Assembly (NCBI GenBank): GCA_030770425.1
Contig: JASJFT010000438.1
Location: 1 to 14,201 of the forward strand
Reading direction: 5' to 3'
DNA length: 14,201 nt
Source of the DNA: Darksidea phi
Lineage: Eukaryota; Ascomycota; Dothideomycetes; Pleosporales; Lentitheciaceae
Shown here piece by piece: positions 1-9,119 of the stretch (position 1 is the first letter of the stretch; each line of letters starts with the position of its first letter). The notes under the pieces were generated by a model that worked only from the letters and a program-made list of their open reading frames with translations, was not told the DNA's origin and ran no database searches. Both the position numbers and the translations under genes were made by a program.

Positions 1-51
1 AATTAAAATTTTTTTTCATGTCTTTTTTTAATATATTTTATTTTTAATTAT

Positions 52-94
52 AAAAACACCCCTATAATAGTATATTTACGTAATATAGCTTTTC

Positions 95-126
<32 letters not shown>
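52..126 (+). repeat. Left terminal inverted repeat with A29 tract
   Basis: Starts around the run aaaaac at 52-57 and includes taatatagcttttcctta at 81-98, then 29 A residues at 98-126. It pairs with 1068-1133 in reverse complement. Differences in the outer part are mostly C/T, as expected when RIP hits two copies independently. Confidence 0.75.
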
Positions 127-129
<3 letters not shown>

Positions 130-130
130 A

Positions 131-1060
131 CTTTTAAGAGAAAGTAGCTAACTATAAGTAAACCCTTCTCTAATAAGTTAAAAAAGAAACCCGTTTACTT
201 TAAAGATATATCTAAACTTTATAACTACTCTTTTAAAAAGTATAAAAAGTAAAATTATTACTTTAATTATAGAAAAAGAAATAAGTAGTAAAACTATTCT
301 AACTATATTATATAAAAAGTAATATAAAATACTATAAAAATAAAAGTTAATATTATCTTTTTTAATAATTTTAAGGAAGAAACTTATTTAAACTCTTTAT
401 ATAAAGAGGAAAGTAATTTAAAGTATAACTCTAATATCTCCTTTATAGTATTAAAAAATAAAAACTATTAAAGAAGAGCTCTTTCCTAGTAGTCTATATA
501 GAAGTAATTAAACCCCTTAATTATTAATAACTTATTAAGATATTATAGTTTATTAATTTAAAATTATTTATACTTTCTATTTAACTTATAGTAAATAGTC
601 TAGCTATATAGTTAAGAGAATTAGTAGATAGTAGTACTAGTATATACCTATTAGTTTACTCTAAATATTTAAAGATAGTAACGAAAAGGCTAAAGTCTAT
701 CTTCTATCGACTAAAGAAACTAATTCCTTTTAATAGATTTAATAGAAAATATAACTATTTAGTTAATATAACTATCTAAAGTAATCTATTAATTTAGAAA
801 AAGAATATATCTATCTAGTTCCTTTTTTATAAACTTAAATATTATAATATAATATTTAAAAGAAAATTCTTTAAATAAACTTAGTTCTTAATCGACTATT
901 ATAACTAGACTTTATACTAGCTAGATAATACTCTAAAGTAGATAAAATATAACCTAACTACTATAAAAAAGCTAGATCCGATACTAGAGCTAAAATACTA
1001 GAATAATACTTTATACTATAATAATCTAATTAATTAGTAAATTAAAGTATAAAAAAAGAT
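131..1060. other. Interior of the inverted-repeat element, no recognisable gene
   Basis: About 930 bp of AT-rich, CpA/TpG-free sequence between the inverted repeats. I tried reading it with TAA/TAG taken as former Gln/Trp codons on both strands and saw no DDE transposase signature or other domain I trust. It may hold a RIP-destroyed transposase, but its length is shorter than that of most complete fungal Tc1/pogo elements. Confidence 0.4.
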
Positions 1061-1067
1061 CTACTTA

Positions 1068-1133
1068 TTTTTTTTTTTTTTTTTTCTAAGGAAAAGCTAT
1101 ATTATATAACTATACTATTATAAGAGAGTTTTT
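1068..1133 (-). repeat. Right terminal inverted repeat with T18 tract
   Basis: Reverse complement of the left repeat: 18 T at 1068-1085, then taaggaaaagctatatta at 1087-1104, ending in gttttt at 1128-1133. The homopolymer is shorter than on the left (18 against 29), as expected from slippage. Confidence 0.75.
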
Positions 1134-2280
1134 CTCCTTAATAATAAACTATATATATTTAAAGACTAGTACTAAAATTTTAACTATATATAAAAAGAGT
1201 AGAATACTTAATATCGACCCTATCTAAAGGAAGGGGGTAGAATATAGAAGAGGGGAATTACTAGAACTAAGAGATACGAACTAAGAGACGTAAACTAAGA
1301 GATACGAACGAAGGGATATAAACTAAGAGATATAAACTAAAAGATATAAATTAAAAAAGTAGTACTTATATATTATACTAAATAGCTATATATAAAGGTA
1401 TAAAAGGCCGTTTATTTAATATATAATCGAATACTATATACTATATAAAGTATAATAAATCGACTAATCTCCTATAATAAACTAAATACTATCTACTAAA
1501 TTATAATTATTCGTATTATTAATATCTCTAAGAAAGTAAAGGGACGTTTAAAGAAGAAGCTACGAGAACTAAAGTTAAAAAATAAGAAGATAGTAGATTT
1601 AAATAGTACTAGAATATTATATCTTCTTATCTTTAATAGTAAGGTTCTTCTCTAGGCGCTTAATATAGTATATTCGTATTAACGCGGAACTATAGCTAAC
1701 TAGTAATATAGACTTAACTCTAGTAAATAATATCTTTATTCGCGATTAAAATATAAGACTATAATAGATAATTAGTAATACTAATCTAGATATCTAATTC
1801 TTTAAGTCCTTAGTAGAGTATAGAGGATCCGAATAGCTAGCGAATACCCTAGTAATTAAGGTAGTAATATAGGAATAAGGGGAAGAAGGGACTAGTAAAG
1901 TTTCGTACTAAAATTAGAAAAGTTCTCTAATTATTATATAATTAAACTATATAATATTTATCTATAGGTCTTAGTCGAGATACCTCTACTTACTTAAAAA
2001 GAATTTAATACTTAGTTTAGAAATTTCTATTAAAACCTTTATAATTTTCTAAGAGAAGATCTACGAGCCTACTAAAGCCTAGCTATAAGTAATAAAGGAT
2101 TAATAGACTACTTCTAAAGAAATATAGAGAAATATAAATAGTAATACTAATAATAATTTAAAAGGTATTAAATCTAAAAAAAGCTAATAAAGTTACCGAA
2201 AAAATAATAGAAGAAAAAAAAAAGTAATACCTATTTCTAATAATCTACTAGAGTAGACTACTAGTAATAAGTTTAATATA
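1134..2280 (+). other. Unassigned stretch, possible gypsy 5' part (leader/gag remnant)
   Basis: No domain is firmly recognisable. A TATA-like box (tataaaag, 1399-1406) lies after the 14-bp repeats. From about 1528 a Lys/Arg/Leu-rich frame can be read (KVKGRLKKKLREL and on), and a second Lys-rich stretch lies at 2180-2225. I find neither a CCHC knuckle nor the aspartic protease motif before the RT connector at 2281. The distance from 1528 to 2281 is about 750 bp, short for a full gag plus protease. The 5' part of the element may therefore be deleted or rearranged, or part of this stretch may belong to another insertion. No sequence matching 1134-1500 was seen after the pol relic, so a 5' LTR cannot be called. 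Confidence 0.35.
1264..1361 (+). repeat. 14-bp tandem repeat, seven copies
   Basis: Seven consecutive 14-bp units starting at 1264, 1278, 1292, 1306, 1320, 1334 and 1348, with consensus close to gaactaagagatac. Units decay towards the right by G-to-A and C-to-T changes; the last one is poorly conserved. The period is not a multiple of three, so a coding repeat is unlikely. It lies upstream of the gypsy pol relic, where an LTR or 5' leader would be expected. Confidence 0.9.
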
Positions 2281-2589
2281 TATTTTCTTAAGTCTTTTAA
2301 TATATAGAAGTTCGTAGATAAAAAAGAGATTATACTAGAAACTACTAGTTTATATAAAATTAACTTATTAATTAAAAATAAATAATTAAAAGACTTAGTA
2401 AAATAGAATATATAAGATATAATAATAGAGAAGCTTCTTTATAAAGATTATATAGAAGCTACCCTAAACTATTTTTTTAAGATTAACTTAGATAAGCTAC
2501 CCTCTAAAAGGGAGAGTATCGACTATAAAATTCTTCTTAAGAATAATATAAGTAAGTTTAGTATAAGTCTACTTTATAATATATTTCTT

Positions 2590-3290
2590 AAATATCTAAA
2601 GTTACTAAAAGCTTACTTAAAAGAGTATTTAAAGAAAGGCTTTATTATAACTAGTAATATTAACTTCGTCTTACCTATTCTATTTATTAAGAAGCTAAAA
2701 GAAGAGTAGAAGTTCTATATTAACTATTAGAAAATTAATATAGTTATAAAAAAGAATATTATAGTTATTCTTTTAATTAAAGAAATACTAATATAACTCT
2801 TTAAAGTAAAGATATTTACTAAGTTAAATATATACTAAGCTTTTTATTATATTAAACTAGATTTTAATATAAAAGATTTTATAACTTTTAAATATAATAT
2901 AGAAACTATAAATATTATATTCTACCTTTTAGACTATATAATAGACTAGTAATCTTTTAGTATTATATTAATTAAGTACTTAAGGATAAAATTAATAAGA
3001 TCTATACTATTTATATAAATAATATTTTAATCTACTTAGAAGACCCCCTTAAGTATAAGAAATATATAAGTAAAATCCTAAATAAGTTTAAAAAGACTAG
3101 ATTATAGATTAATATTAAAAAGAGTAAGTTTATAGTAACTAAAATAAAGTTCTTAAATTTTATTATTAGTATTAAAGGAATTTATATAGACCCTAATAAG
3201 ATAATAGCTATTAAAGACTAGAAGAAATCTATAACTCTAAAAGGGCTATAAGCTTATTTAGACTTTTATAACTATTATTATAAGTAGCTA
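2590..3290 (+). other. Gypsy reverse transcriptase domain remnant
   Basis: Recognisable blocks in order: LKKGFI (about 2632), the FTKLNIYQAFYYIKL block (about 2817, from FTKLDxRQAFxxIRx), the PFRL block (2925, from PFGL) and YINNILIYLEDPLKY (3012 on, from YIDDILIYSEDPL). After it come RLQINIKKSKF-like and KIKFLNFIIS blocks, the classic gypsy thumb and connection region. Both catalytic Asp of YxDD are now Asn codons (AAT, 3018-3023), a G-to-A change. Enzyme dead. Confidence 0.93.
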
Positions 3291-3349
3291 AAAGACTATA
3301 ATTATATAGTCCGTCTACTTATCTAATTATTATAAAAGGAAAAATTCTA

Positions 3350-3815
3350 TACCTTTAGATCTAAAGAGTAAGCTATATTTAAGAAAAATAAGATATTATT
3401 ATATTTAGATATTATTATAAGATATTACTCGCCCTATTATAAAATTTATATAAAAACTAATATAAGTAATAATATTCTAGTAAGTACCTTTATATAGCTT
3501 TAAGATAATAAAATCTAGTAATTTATAGCCTACTTTATAAAAATAATAAAGTTTATAAAAATAAATAATAAAATCTATAATAAGAAAATACTTACGGTTA
3601 TAAGAGGATTAAATAAATAAAAGACTTAGTTTATAGGGTTATAACTAAATAAACCCTTTTAAGTTATTACTAATTACTAGATATTAAAGTATTTCTTAAT
3701 TAAGTATAAATTAACTTCGTAATAGACTTATTAGATTAAGAAGCTCGTAGACTATTACTATATTATTTATTATTACCCTAGAACTACTAATATTATTATA
3801 GATACCCTCTCTTAA
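3350..3815 (+). other. Gypsy RNase H domain remnant
   Basis: Begins with a TFRSKEQAIFKK-like block and the TNIS block at 3456-3467 (from TDxS), where the first catalytic Asp is Asn (3459-3461). It continues through NNKIYNKKILTVIRGL (from NYxIYDKEMLAIIRAL) and IGLQ, and ends with the TNIIIDTLS block (from TNxxADTLSR), whose Asp is intact (3801-3803). Confidence 0.88.
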
Positions 3816-3959
3816 AAATAGAAAAAGTTAAAAACTTAAAAGAAAAAAGATAAAATTACTAGGACTTATATTTTTATTTTCTCTAAATAGACCTCTACTA
3901 TAATAGCTACCTTAATAGCTACTACTAATACCTAGAATCTTAAGTATAAAATTAAAGTT

Positions 3960-4770
3960 TATTCCTATTTACTTCTTAACTATATACTTTATAAAAATTA
4001 TATATATACTATACTTAAATTAAAATAAAAGTTAGTTTATTAAGAATATAAATACCTATTTTTAATCCTATTTAGACTTCTTCTCTAAAAAAAGAAATTA
4101 ATAGTACTTAAAGTAGGGTTCCTTAAGACCTATCTTATTTAGATAGTATATACTATATAGATTATTACTTATCTAGGTATAAAGAAAACTATTAGACTTT
4201 TAAGAGATCTATATTATTAAAGTATAATAAATAAAAATATAAAATATTATATAAGAAATTATAAATAGTACTAATAGAGTTATAAATTTTAAGATAAGAT
4301 CTTAGACCTTCTTAAACTACTTCTTATATCTAAGAAGGTATAGGAAGATATCTCTATAAACTTTAAAAGCTTCTTAAAGAATTATAAAAAATATAATAAT
4401 ATATTTATAGTAATATATAGATTATTAAAATATACTTTCTTATTATCTTACTTTAAGACTACTACTACTAAAGATATAGCTACTCTTTACTATATATATA
4501 TATAATAAGTCTTTAGTTCTCTATATATTATAGTTTTAGATTAAGGTCTATAGTTTATATTAAGCTTTATAAAAGAATTATATAAACTTATAAAAATTAG
4601 TTAGCTATTATCTATAACCTACTATCTATAGACTAATAGTAATATAGAAGTTTTTAATTAATAGCTAGATTAATAATTACGCCCCTTTATAAACTTTTAT
4701 TAAAATAACTAGTCTAATCTTCTACCTAGTATAGACTAGGTCTAAGTAATTCTTCTATATAATATAATAG
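3960..4770 (+). other. Gypsy integrase, zinc-binding plus D,D35E core remnant
   Basis: Zinc-finger positions are spaced H-X6-H-X29-C-X2-C at 4149, 4170, 4260 and 4269, and all four are now Tyr codons, as expected for CAT/TGT/TGC after RIP. Catalytic core: first Asp is Asn in SINFKSF (4359-4361), second Asp intact (4539-4541, before a TAA that was Gln or Arg-like), Glu intact (4647-4649). The spacing between the last two is exactly 35 residues. The TNSNIEVFN block (from TDGxTExxN) and LRPFIN follow. All landmarks share one frame. Confidence 0.92.
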
Positions 4771-5199
4771 GATTTTTTTTATTTAAGATTAAGTTTAGCT
4801 ATAAGACTTATTACTACTAGAATTAGTAAGAATATATCTATAAACCTTCTAAATTACTAAATAATATAACTATATAGATAGTCTAAGAGTTTATAAAAAT
4901 CTAAGCTAATATTATAGTAGTTTAAAAAGTCTAGAGTTAATAAGTTAATAAAAAACGCTACTTTCTAAATTTCGACGTAGAAGACTAAGTCTATATTATA
5001 TCTAAGAGATTTATTATCTTAAGACTAAGTCTAAAATTAAATTAGTAAATATATAAATCTTATCTTATTATTAGTTAAAGATATAACTTCTATATAATTT
5101 AGTTATCCTTTTATATAAAGATATATAATATTTTCTATATAGATAGATTATATAAAGCTATATAAGATCTATTACTTAGTTAAGTACTTTCTAAAGAAT

Positions 5200-5435
5200 T
5201 AGTTATAGAAGTAAATAGGTATTCTAAATAGCTAGTAGCCTATATCCTCGATAGTTAGATCGTTTATAGTAAGCTCTACTATTAAATAGAATAGATAGGC
5301 TACGACCTAAATCTAATCTATTATCTAGTAAGTAATTTTATAAATATAGTCTAAAAAGTAAAAGAGTTTTATAATAAGTATTTTAATAAGCTAGATCTAC
5401 CTAAATAGCTAGTCTAGTAGCTAGAAGCCGTATTA
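5200..5435 (+). other. Chromodomain remnant at the C-terminus of gypsy pol
   Basis: Same frame as the integrase. Readable blocks run LVIEVNRYSK (from VExILxxR), LYYQIEQIGYDLN (from xYxVxWxGYxxx, with Trp as TAG), YYLVSNFINI (from WxPxxNFxx) and KEFYNKYF. This is the chromodomain that targets chromovirus integrases to heterochromatic histone marks. The aromatic-cage Trp codons are gone, but the outline is clear and places the element in the chromovirus lineage of Ty3/gypsy. Confidence 0.85.
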
Positions 5436-5520
5436 TAAGATAAGTTTCTTAGCCCCTAGTTAGAAGATAAGGTACTAGTTAAGATAGGAACCTAGAAAAA
5501 TCGCCGATATTAAGTATAGG

Positions 5521-5757
5521 CCCCTACCCTTTATAGCCCGCTAAAATAGGTAGTATAATACCTAGAGCTTAAGATAATTATCTTTAAGCTTAGAGTACCT
5601 TTTCTTTATAATTTATTAAAACGAGTAGTATAATACTCGGAGTTTACTATAACTACTCCTAAGCTTAGAATACCTCTCCTTTATAGTCTATTAAAATAGG
5701 TAGTATAATATCTAGAGTCTATAATAATTATCTTTAAGTTTAGAAGTACCCCCCTAT
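5521..5757 (+). repeat. 75-bp tandem repeat, three copies plus a partial
   Basis: The ctttata anchor recurs at 5529, 5604 and 5679, an exact 75-bp period. Each unit carries the same series of blocks, ending in a cttaag-to-agagta-like segment; a partial fourth start is seen at about 5750. Differences are mostly C/T and G/A. The unit is 25 codons long and follows the chromodomain frame, so it could be a repeated C-terminal tail of the polyprotein, or a 3' untranslated repeat. The two cannot be told apart after RIP. Confidence 0.88.
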
Positions 5758-6804
5758 AGTCTCACTTTACTATAGATAGAGATATAGAAGAAATAAGTCT
5801 TATCTTCTAGTAGAGCTACGCGTATATAACTCCTAAATAATATAGAAAATCGAGTTACTAGCGTTCTCTTATAAATTCTATAACGTTCTTTAGATATACT
5901 AAGCGCGTTACGTAGTATATATATTAGAAAAATATTTTTTAGATAATAATCTATATAGTAAAATAAGTAGATATATATAGGGTTATATAATATTAATATA
6001 CTCTAAGAACGATCTAGAGGGTACTAGTTAAATCGTTTTTTAAGTAGGGAGTAGTAGATATAGGTACCTATCTATTCTCTCTACCCTTCTCCCTCTTCCC
6101 CCCTCTAAAAAGCGTTTTTTCTTAATTATTTATTTACTAAGGCCCTTAAGGATAAGGCCTTATTCTAGAAGAAAGATAATATTATAGCCCGTTATCTAGG
6201 TAATCTAGTTATTTTACTTATTTCCTATTTTAGTTAGTAGATTAGGTAATCTTAAGGATTAGTCTAATAGTTAGTTAGCTTATTTAGCGCGCTAAGCCCT
6301 ATTTAGGTATAAGAACCCTCTATTCTTATACCCTTATAGTACTATCTTAGAATAGCTTTAATATACTAATTCTACTATTAGTTAATTAGAAGGCTACCTT
6401 AGCTATTATAACTCCTAGTTGATTATACTTAGTCCTAGGGTCTTATAGTAGTAGAATAGATAGATTAATAATATCTACTCTAGTAGATAGTAGTAGATTA
6501 GGGGGGTCTACGCCGTAGTCCTAGCTATTAGTAAAGAGATTATTTAAATATAGTCGAGGCTTAGATAGCTTAGAACTAGCTAATATTATTCTTATTATAG
6601 AAAGTTAGTAAATAATTAATACTAAGACTAATATCTTATTCTTAGTAGTCTTAGAAAGCTAATTACTTATAATTATAATAATAAGTTCTTAATAATTTAG
6701 TAAGAAAGTAATAAAAGATTTATAAAAATAAGGACTAAGAAGATATATATATAAAGTAAAATAGTATAATATTATATAACTAGTAATAAACTAGTAGTAA
6801 AAGT
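5758..6804. other. Gene-free stretch between the two retroelements
   Basis: No protein domain is readable. It holds a pyrimidine tract (about 6081-6116), the palindrome taggtaccta at 6061-6070, a 10-bp perfect hairpin (6306-6332) and one of only two TpG in the window (6420-6421). The 6290-6420 segment, with a TATA-like start followed by moderate-GC sequence, has the look of an LTR promoter region, but I found no second copy in the window. It may include the 3' LTR of the gypsy element or part of an element interrupted by the copia insertion. Confidence 0.5.
6306..6332. repeat. Perfect 10-bp inverted repeat, 7-nt loop
   Basis: Arms ggtataagaa (6306-6315) and ttcttatacc (6323-6332) around the loop ccctcta. 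Pairing stops at the next base on each side. It lies in a region otherwise eroded by RIP. It could be a promoter or terminator part of an LTR. Confidence 0.75.
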
Positions 6805-7055
6805 TATTAGTAGTCCTCTTTAGGATTCCCGTCTAATCTAGTTTAAGTCTTATTTACTATATTTTACTATAAGATATTATATACTACTAAGTATTATCTA
6901 ATCCCTTAGTATTACCCTATTTACTATATTTTATAGTAAGATATTATATATTAAGACAACTAGCGTCTTATACTTACTATATAGCTTACTTCTAGTATAG
7001 ATTCTATAATATACTAATCTCATAACTATATAACTTCTACCCTTATTAATATATA
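6805..7055 (+). repeat. Copia 5' LTR
   Basis: 251 bp, matching 12175-12425 without gaps. I count about 31 transitions and one transversion (at the very 3' end) between the copies. The lone transversion may mean the true LTR ends near 7050. A primer-binding site should follow; tagattataag at 7054-7064 could be a RIPed TGGATTATGAG, but this is weak. The copy keeps two CpA sites (6957, 7021). Confidence 0.93.
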
Positions 7056-7560
7056 GATTATAAGTCTTTTACGAATCCGTATACTATTAAGCTTTATACT
7101 AAACTATTAGATTCGCTATAAGAAGATAGATTAGCTTTTAGTACTATCTATTAAGTCGTATATAACCGCCCTAGTACTATTATTACTTAAGATTCTATAC
7201 TCTTAGGTATAGTACCTTTACTATTTATACTAATTTACTATAATTTTATACTATAGAGTATAGTACGTTTATAATAAACTCTAGCTAAGCTATCTCGATT
7301 AACTAGACTACGTATATCTTAGGTATTACCCTCTATATATATAATAAGAACTAAAAAGACTAGAATAAATAACTTAATAACTATATCGTAGAATATTAGA
7401 TAAAGAATATTCTTAATAGCTTACTTACCTAGCCTACTTATAACCTAGATAATTTTATTAAAACTAAACTTAATAAACTTATTATCCCTATACTACCTAC
7501 CGTACTAACTATAGTTTCTAGTTTTTTAACCCCTACGTATAAGTAAATTATAGCTTACTT

Positions 7561-7632
7561 TAATATATTAAAGACTTAATATATTAAAGACTTAATATAT
7601 TAAAGACTTAATATATTAAAGACTTAATATAA
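7561..7632 (+). repeat. 16-bp tandem repeat, four copies plus a partial
   Basis: Unit taatatattaaagact repeated exactly at 7561, 7577, 7593 and 7609, with a partial fifth at 7625. The copies are identical, unlike the diverged repeats elsewhere, which suggests expansion after RIP or units with no RIP-sensitive sites. It lies at or before the gag N-terminal region. 16 bp is not a multiple of three, but three extra units (48 bp) would keep the frame. Confidence 0.93.
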
Positions 7633-7699
7633 AGAATAAGTATAATAGGCCTATAAGAGCGTTAAATAATATAATAAATATATTAGACCCTAGAATAAA

Positions 7700-8460
7700 A
7701 TAGTTATTAAATAATAATTTAAATTAGAGAATATAGTCCGTAACTAGGATTTAAAGAATACTAAGTTATAAAGTATTATTTTTAAGAGTATATATACTAA
7801 CTATTATATATCTCTATATATAAAAGGTACTATATATAAGATATATAGTATACTTAGCTCTAATAATAAAGATATAAGTTTAGATAATATTCGTAAGATT
7901 ATTAAGACTCTTTAGAGAATCTTATTTAACTACTACTTATTAATTCGTAAATAGACTAGTACCTTTTAAAATATAGCTACGGACCTTAGTATAGTAGATA
8001 TTACTATTATATTTTATAATATTTTATATCCTAATAGTACTCTTATATATAATAAAGATTTAGATAATCTTCTCTCTAATATTATATACTTAACTAAGCT
8101 AGACTATATAGTACTAGCTTAGATAGAGGACCGATATAACGATCTTCGCTATAATAGAAAATAAATAATTAATAGACTTAAATAAGCTCTAATAAAGTAT
8201 AGTAAATTATAGCCTATAGACCCTATTAAGACTTTTACTATTAGAGCTAAGAAAGAAGAAGAGAAACGCGTCGATAAGCGTCGTATAAAGCGTACTTCTA
8301 CTAATACTATAACTAATAGTATAAATATAACTAATAAAATAGATATTACTAAATTAACTAGTATATCGAAAAGTTAGAAGTATAACCTATACTTTTACTA
8401 TAAGAAGCTTTATTATAGAGAACCTAACTATTACTTTAAGCTATACCCTAAAAAAAAATT
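7700..8460 (+). other. Copia Gag region with CCHC knuckle remnant
   Basis: A readable gag of the copia type: a block around 7742 (DLKNTKLQSIIFKSI), a C-terminal basic stretch at 8249-8285, then the nucleocapsid knuckle. The knuckle has the exact spacing C-X2-C-X4-H-X4-C at codons 8390, 8399, 8414 and 8429. All four are now Tyr (TAC/TAT), the RIP products of TGC, TGT and CAT. The knuckle would have bound the element's RNA during particle assembly. Confidence 0.88.
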
Positions 8461-9119
8461 AGAAATAGAGAAGAGAAGGAAGACTAAGAAAGTAAAAGCT
8501 AATACTATAAAAATAATAATAAATATAATAAATATCTATATAATAGTTAGTCGTCTATTATTATTATAAGAGTACCCCCCTTCTAAAGTACTAGATATTC
8601 TATATAATACTATCTCCTTCTATATAAATATCTTCTTATTAATACTTTAGTATATCGCTTATAACGCGACCTATAAATATTATTATTACTACGATACTAC
8701 TACTAATTAGAGTATTTATAATAATAAATCTAAATTTATTATCTAGTTAGATAAACCTACGTCTATAATTAAAGGTATTAATAGTATATTATAAGTCTAA
8801 GGACTAGATACTATAAAATTTAATATTACTAAAAGTAATAGTATAACTTAGACTATTATCTTAAATAATATAGTCTTTAAAAAAGACTTTATAATAAATA
8901 TTATCTTATAAGCTCTTTTTAAATAAAAGGACTACTTTTATAATAGTAGTACTAATATACTTATAAAGTCTAATAGTTTTAAGTTTACCTATTTACCTAA
9001 GATAGATAGAATCTCCAATTTCTTAGTTATCTATAATAAAAAGAAGGCTATATATACTATTATATATATTATTCTTTATAATAACTATTTCTCTTATACT
9101 ATCCCTTATATAGTACGTC

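Larger units (their letters stand above)
52..1133. mobile_element. Unclassified element with long terminal inverted repeats
   Basis: A unit of about 1.08 kb bounded by inverted repeats of roughly 65-75 bp. The outer ends match with only C/T and G/A type differences plus a few others, and 18 bp match perfectly (81-98 against 1087-1104). Each inverted repeat runs inward into a homopolymer: 29 A at 98-126 on the left and 18 T at 1068-1085 on the right. This is the layout of a class II (cut-and-paste) element or a non-autonomous derivative. No target-site duplication is certain; TTAAT-like sequence lies just outside both ends. The interior (131-1060) gives no transposase motif that I recognise in any frame, even allowing for RIP. 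It could also be a foldback element. Confidence 0.6.
2281..5435 (+). pseudogene. pol: Ty3/gypsy chromovirus pol polyprotein, RIP-inactivated
   Basis: Reading TAA/TAG as former Gln/Trp reveals a full chromovirus pol order: RT connector with the LPSKRESIDYKI block near 2500, reverse transcriptase, RNase H, zinc-binding and catalytic integrase, and a C-terminal chromodomain. From the RT PFxL block (2925) to the chromodomain (5211) all landmarks share one frame (codon starts divisible by three). The part before about 2890 (2491, 2884) sits one frame over, so at least one small indel lies near 2890-2900. Substitutions are of RIP type: Asp to Asn in YINN (3012-3023), in RNase H (3459-3461) and in the integrase (4359-4361), and His/Cys to Tyr in the integrase zinc finger. 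The protein in life would copy and integrate the element; here it cannot be made. No start codon remains, so the start is only where similarity begins. Confidence 0.92.

Noticed and set aside
98..126. Poly(A) tail of a LINE or retrocopy
   Set aside because: It is part of an inverted repeat with a matching T tract at 1068-1085, and no LINE sequence or target duplication was seen.
1264..1361. CRISPR array
   Set aside because: Units are 14 bp with no spacers; this is a plain tandem repeat.
1399..1406. TATA box as a real promoter for a gypsy transcript
   Set aside because: TATA-like words are expected everywhere in this composition, and no LTR boundaries support it.
4480..4504. TA microsatellite as a functional element
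   Set aside because: It lies inside the gypsy integrase reading frame and is expected from RIP of a coding sequence into TA-rich DNA.
6061..6070. Palindrome taggtaccta as a binding site
   Set aside because: Short, with imperfect extension on both sides; palindromes of this size occur by chance in 14 kb of biased sequence.
8640..8700. Copia aspartic protease motif
   Set aside because: The region is in the right place, but I could not align a D-S/T-G core even when allowing for RIP changes, so no separate domain call was made.
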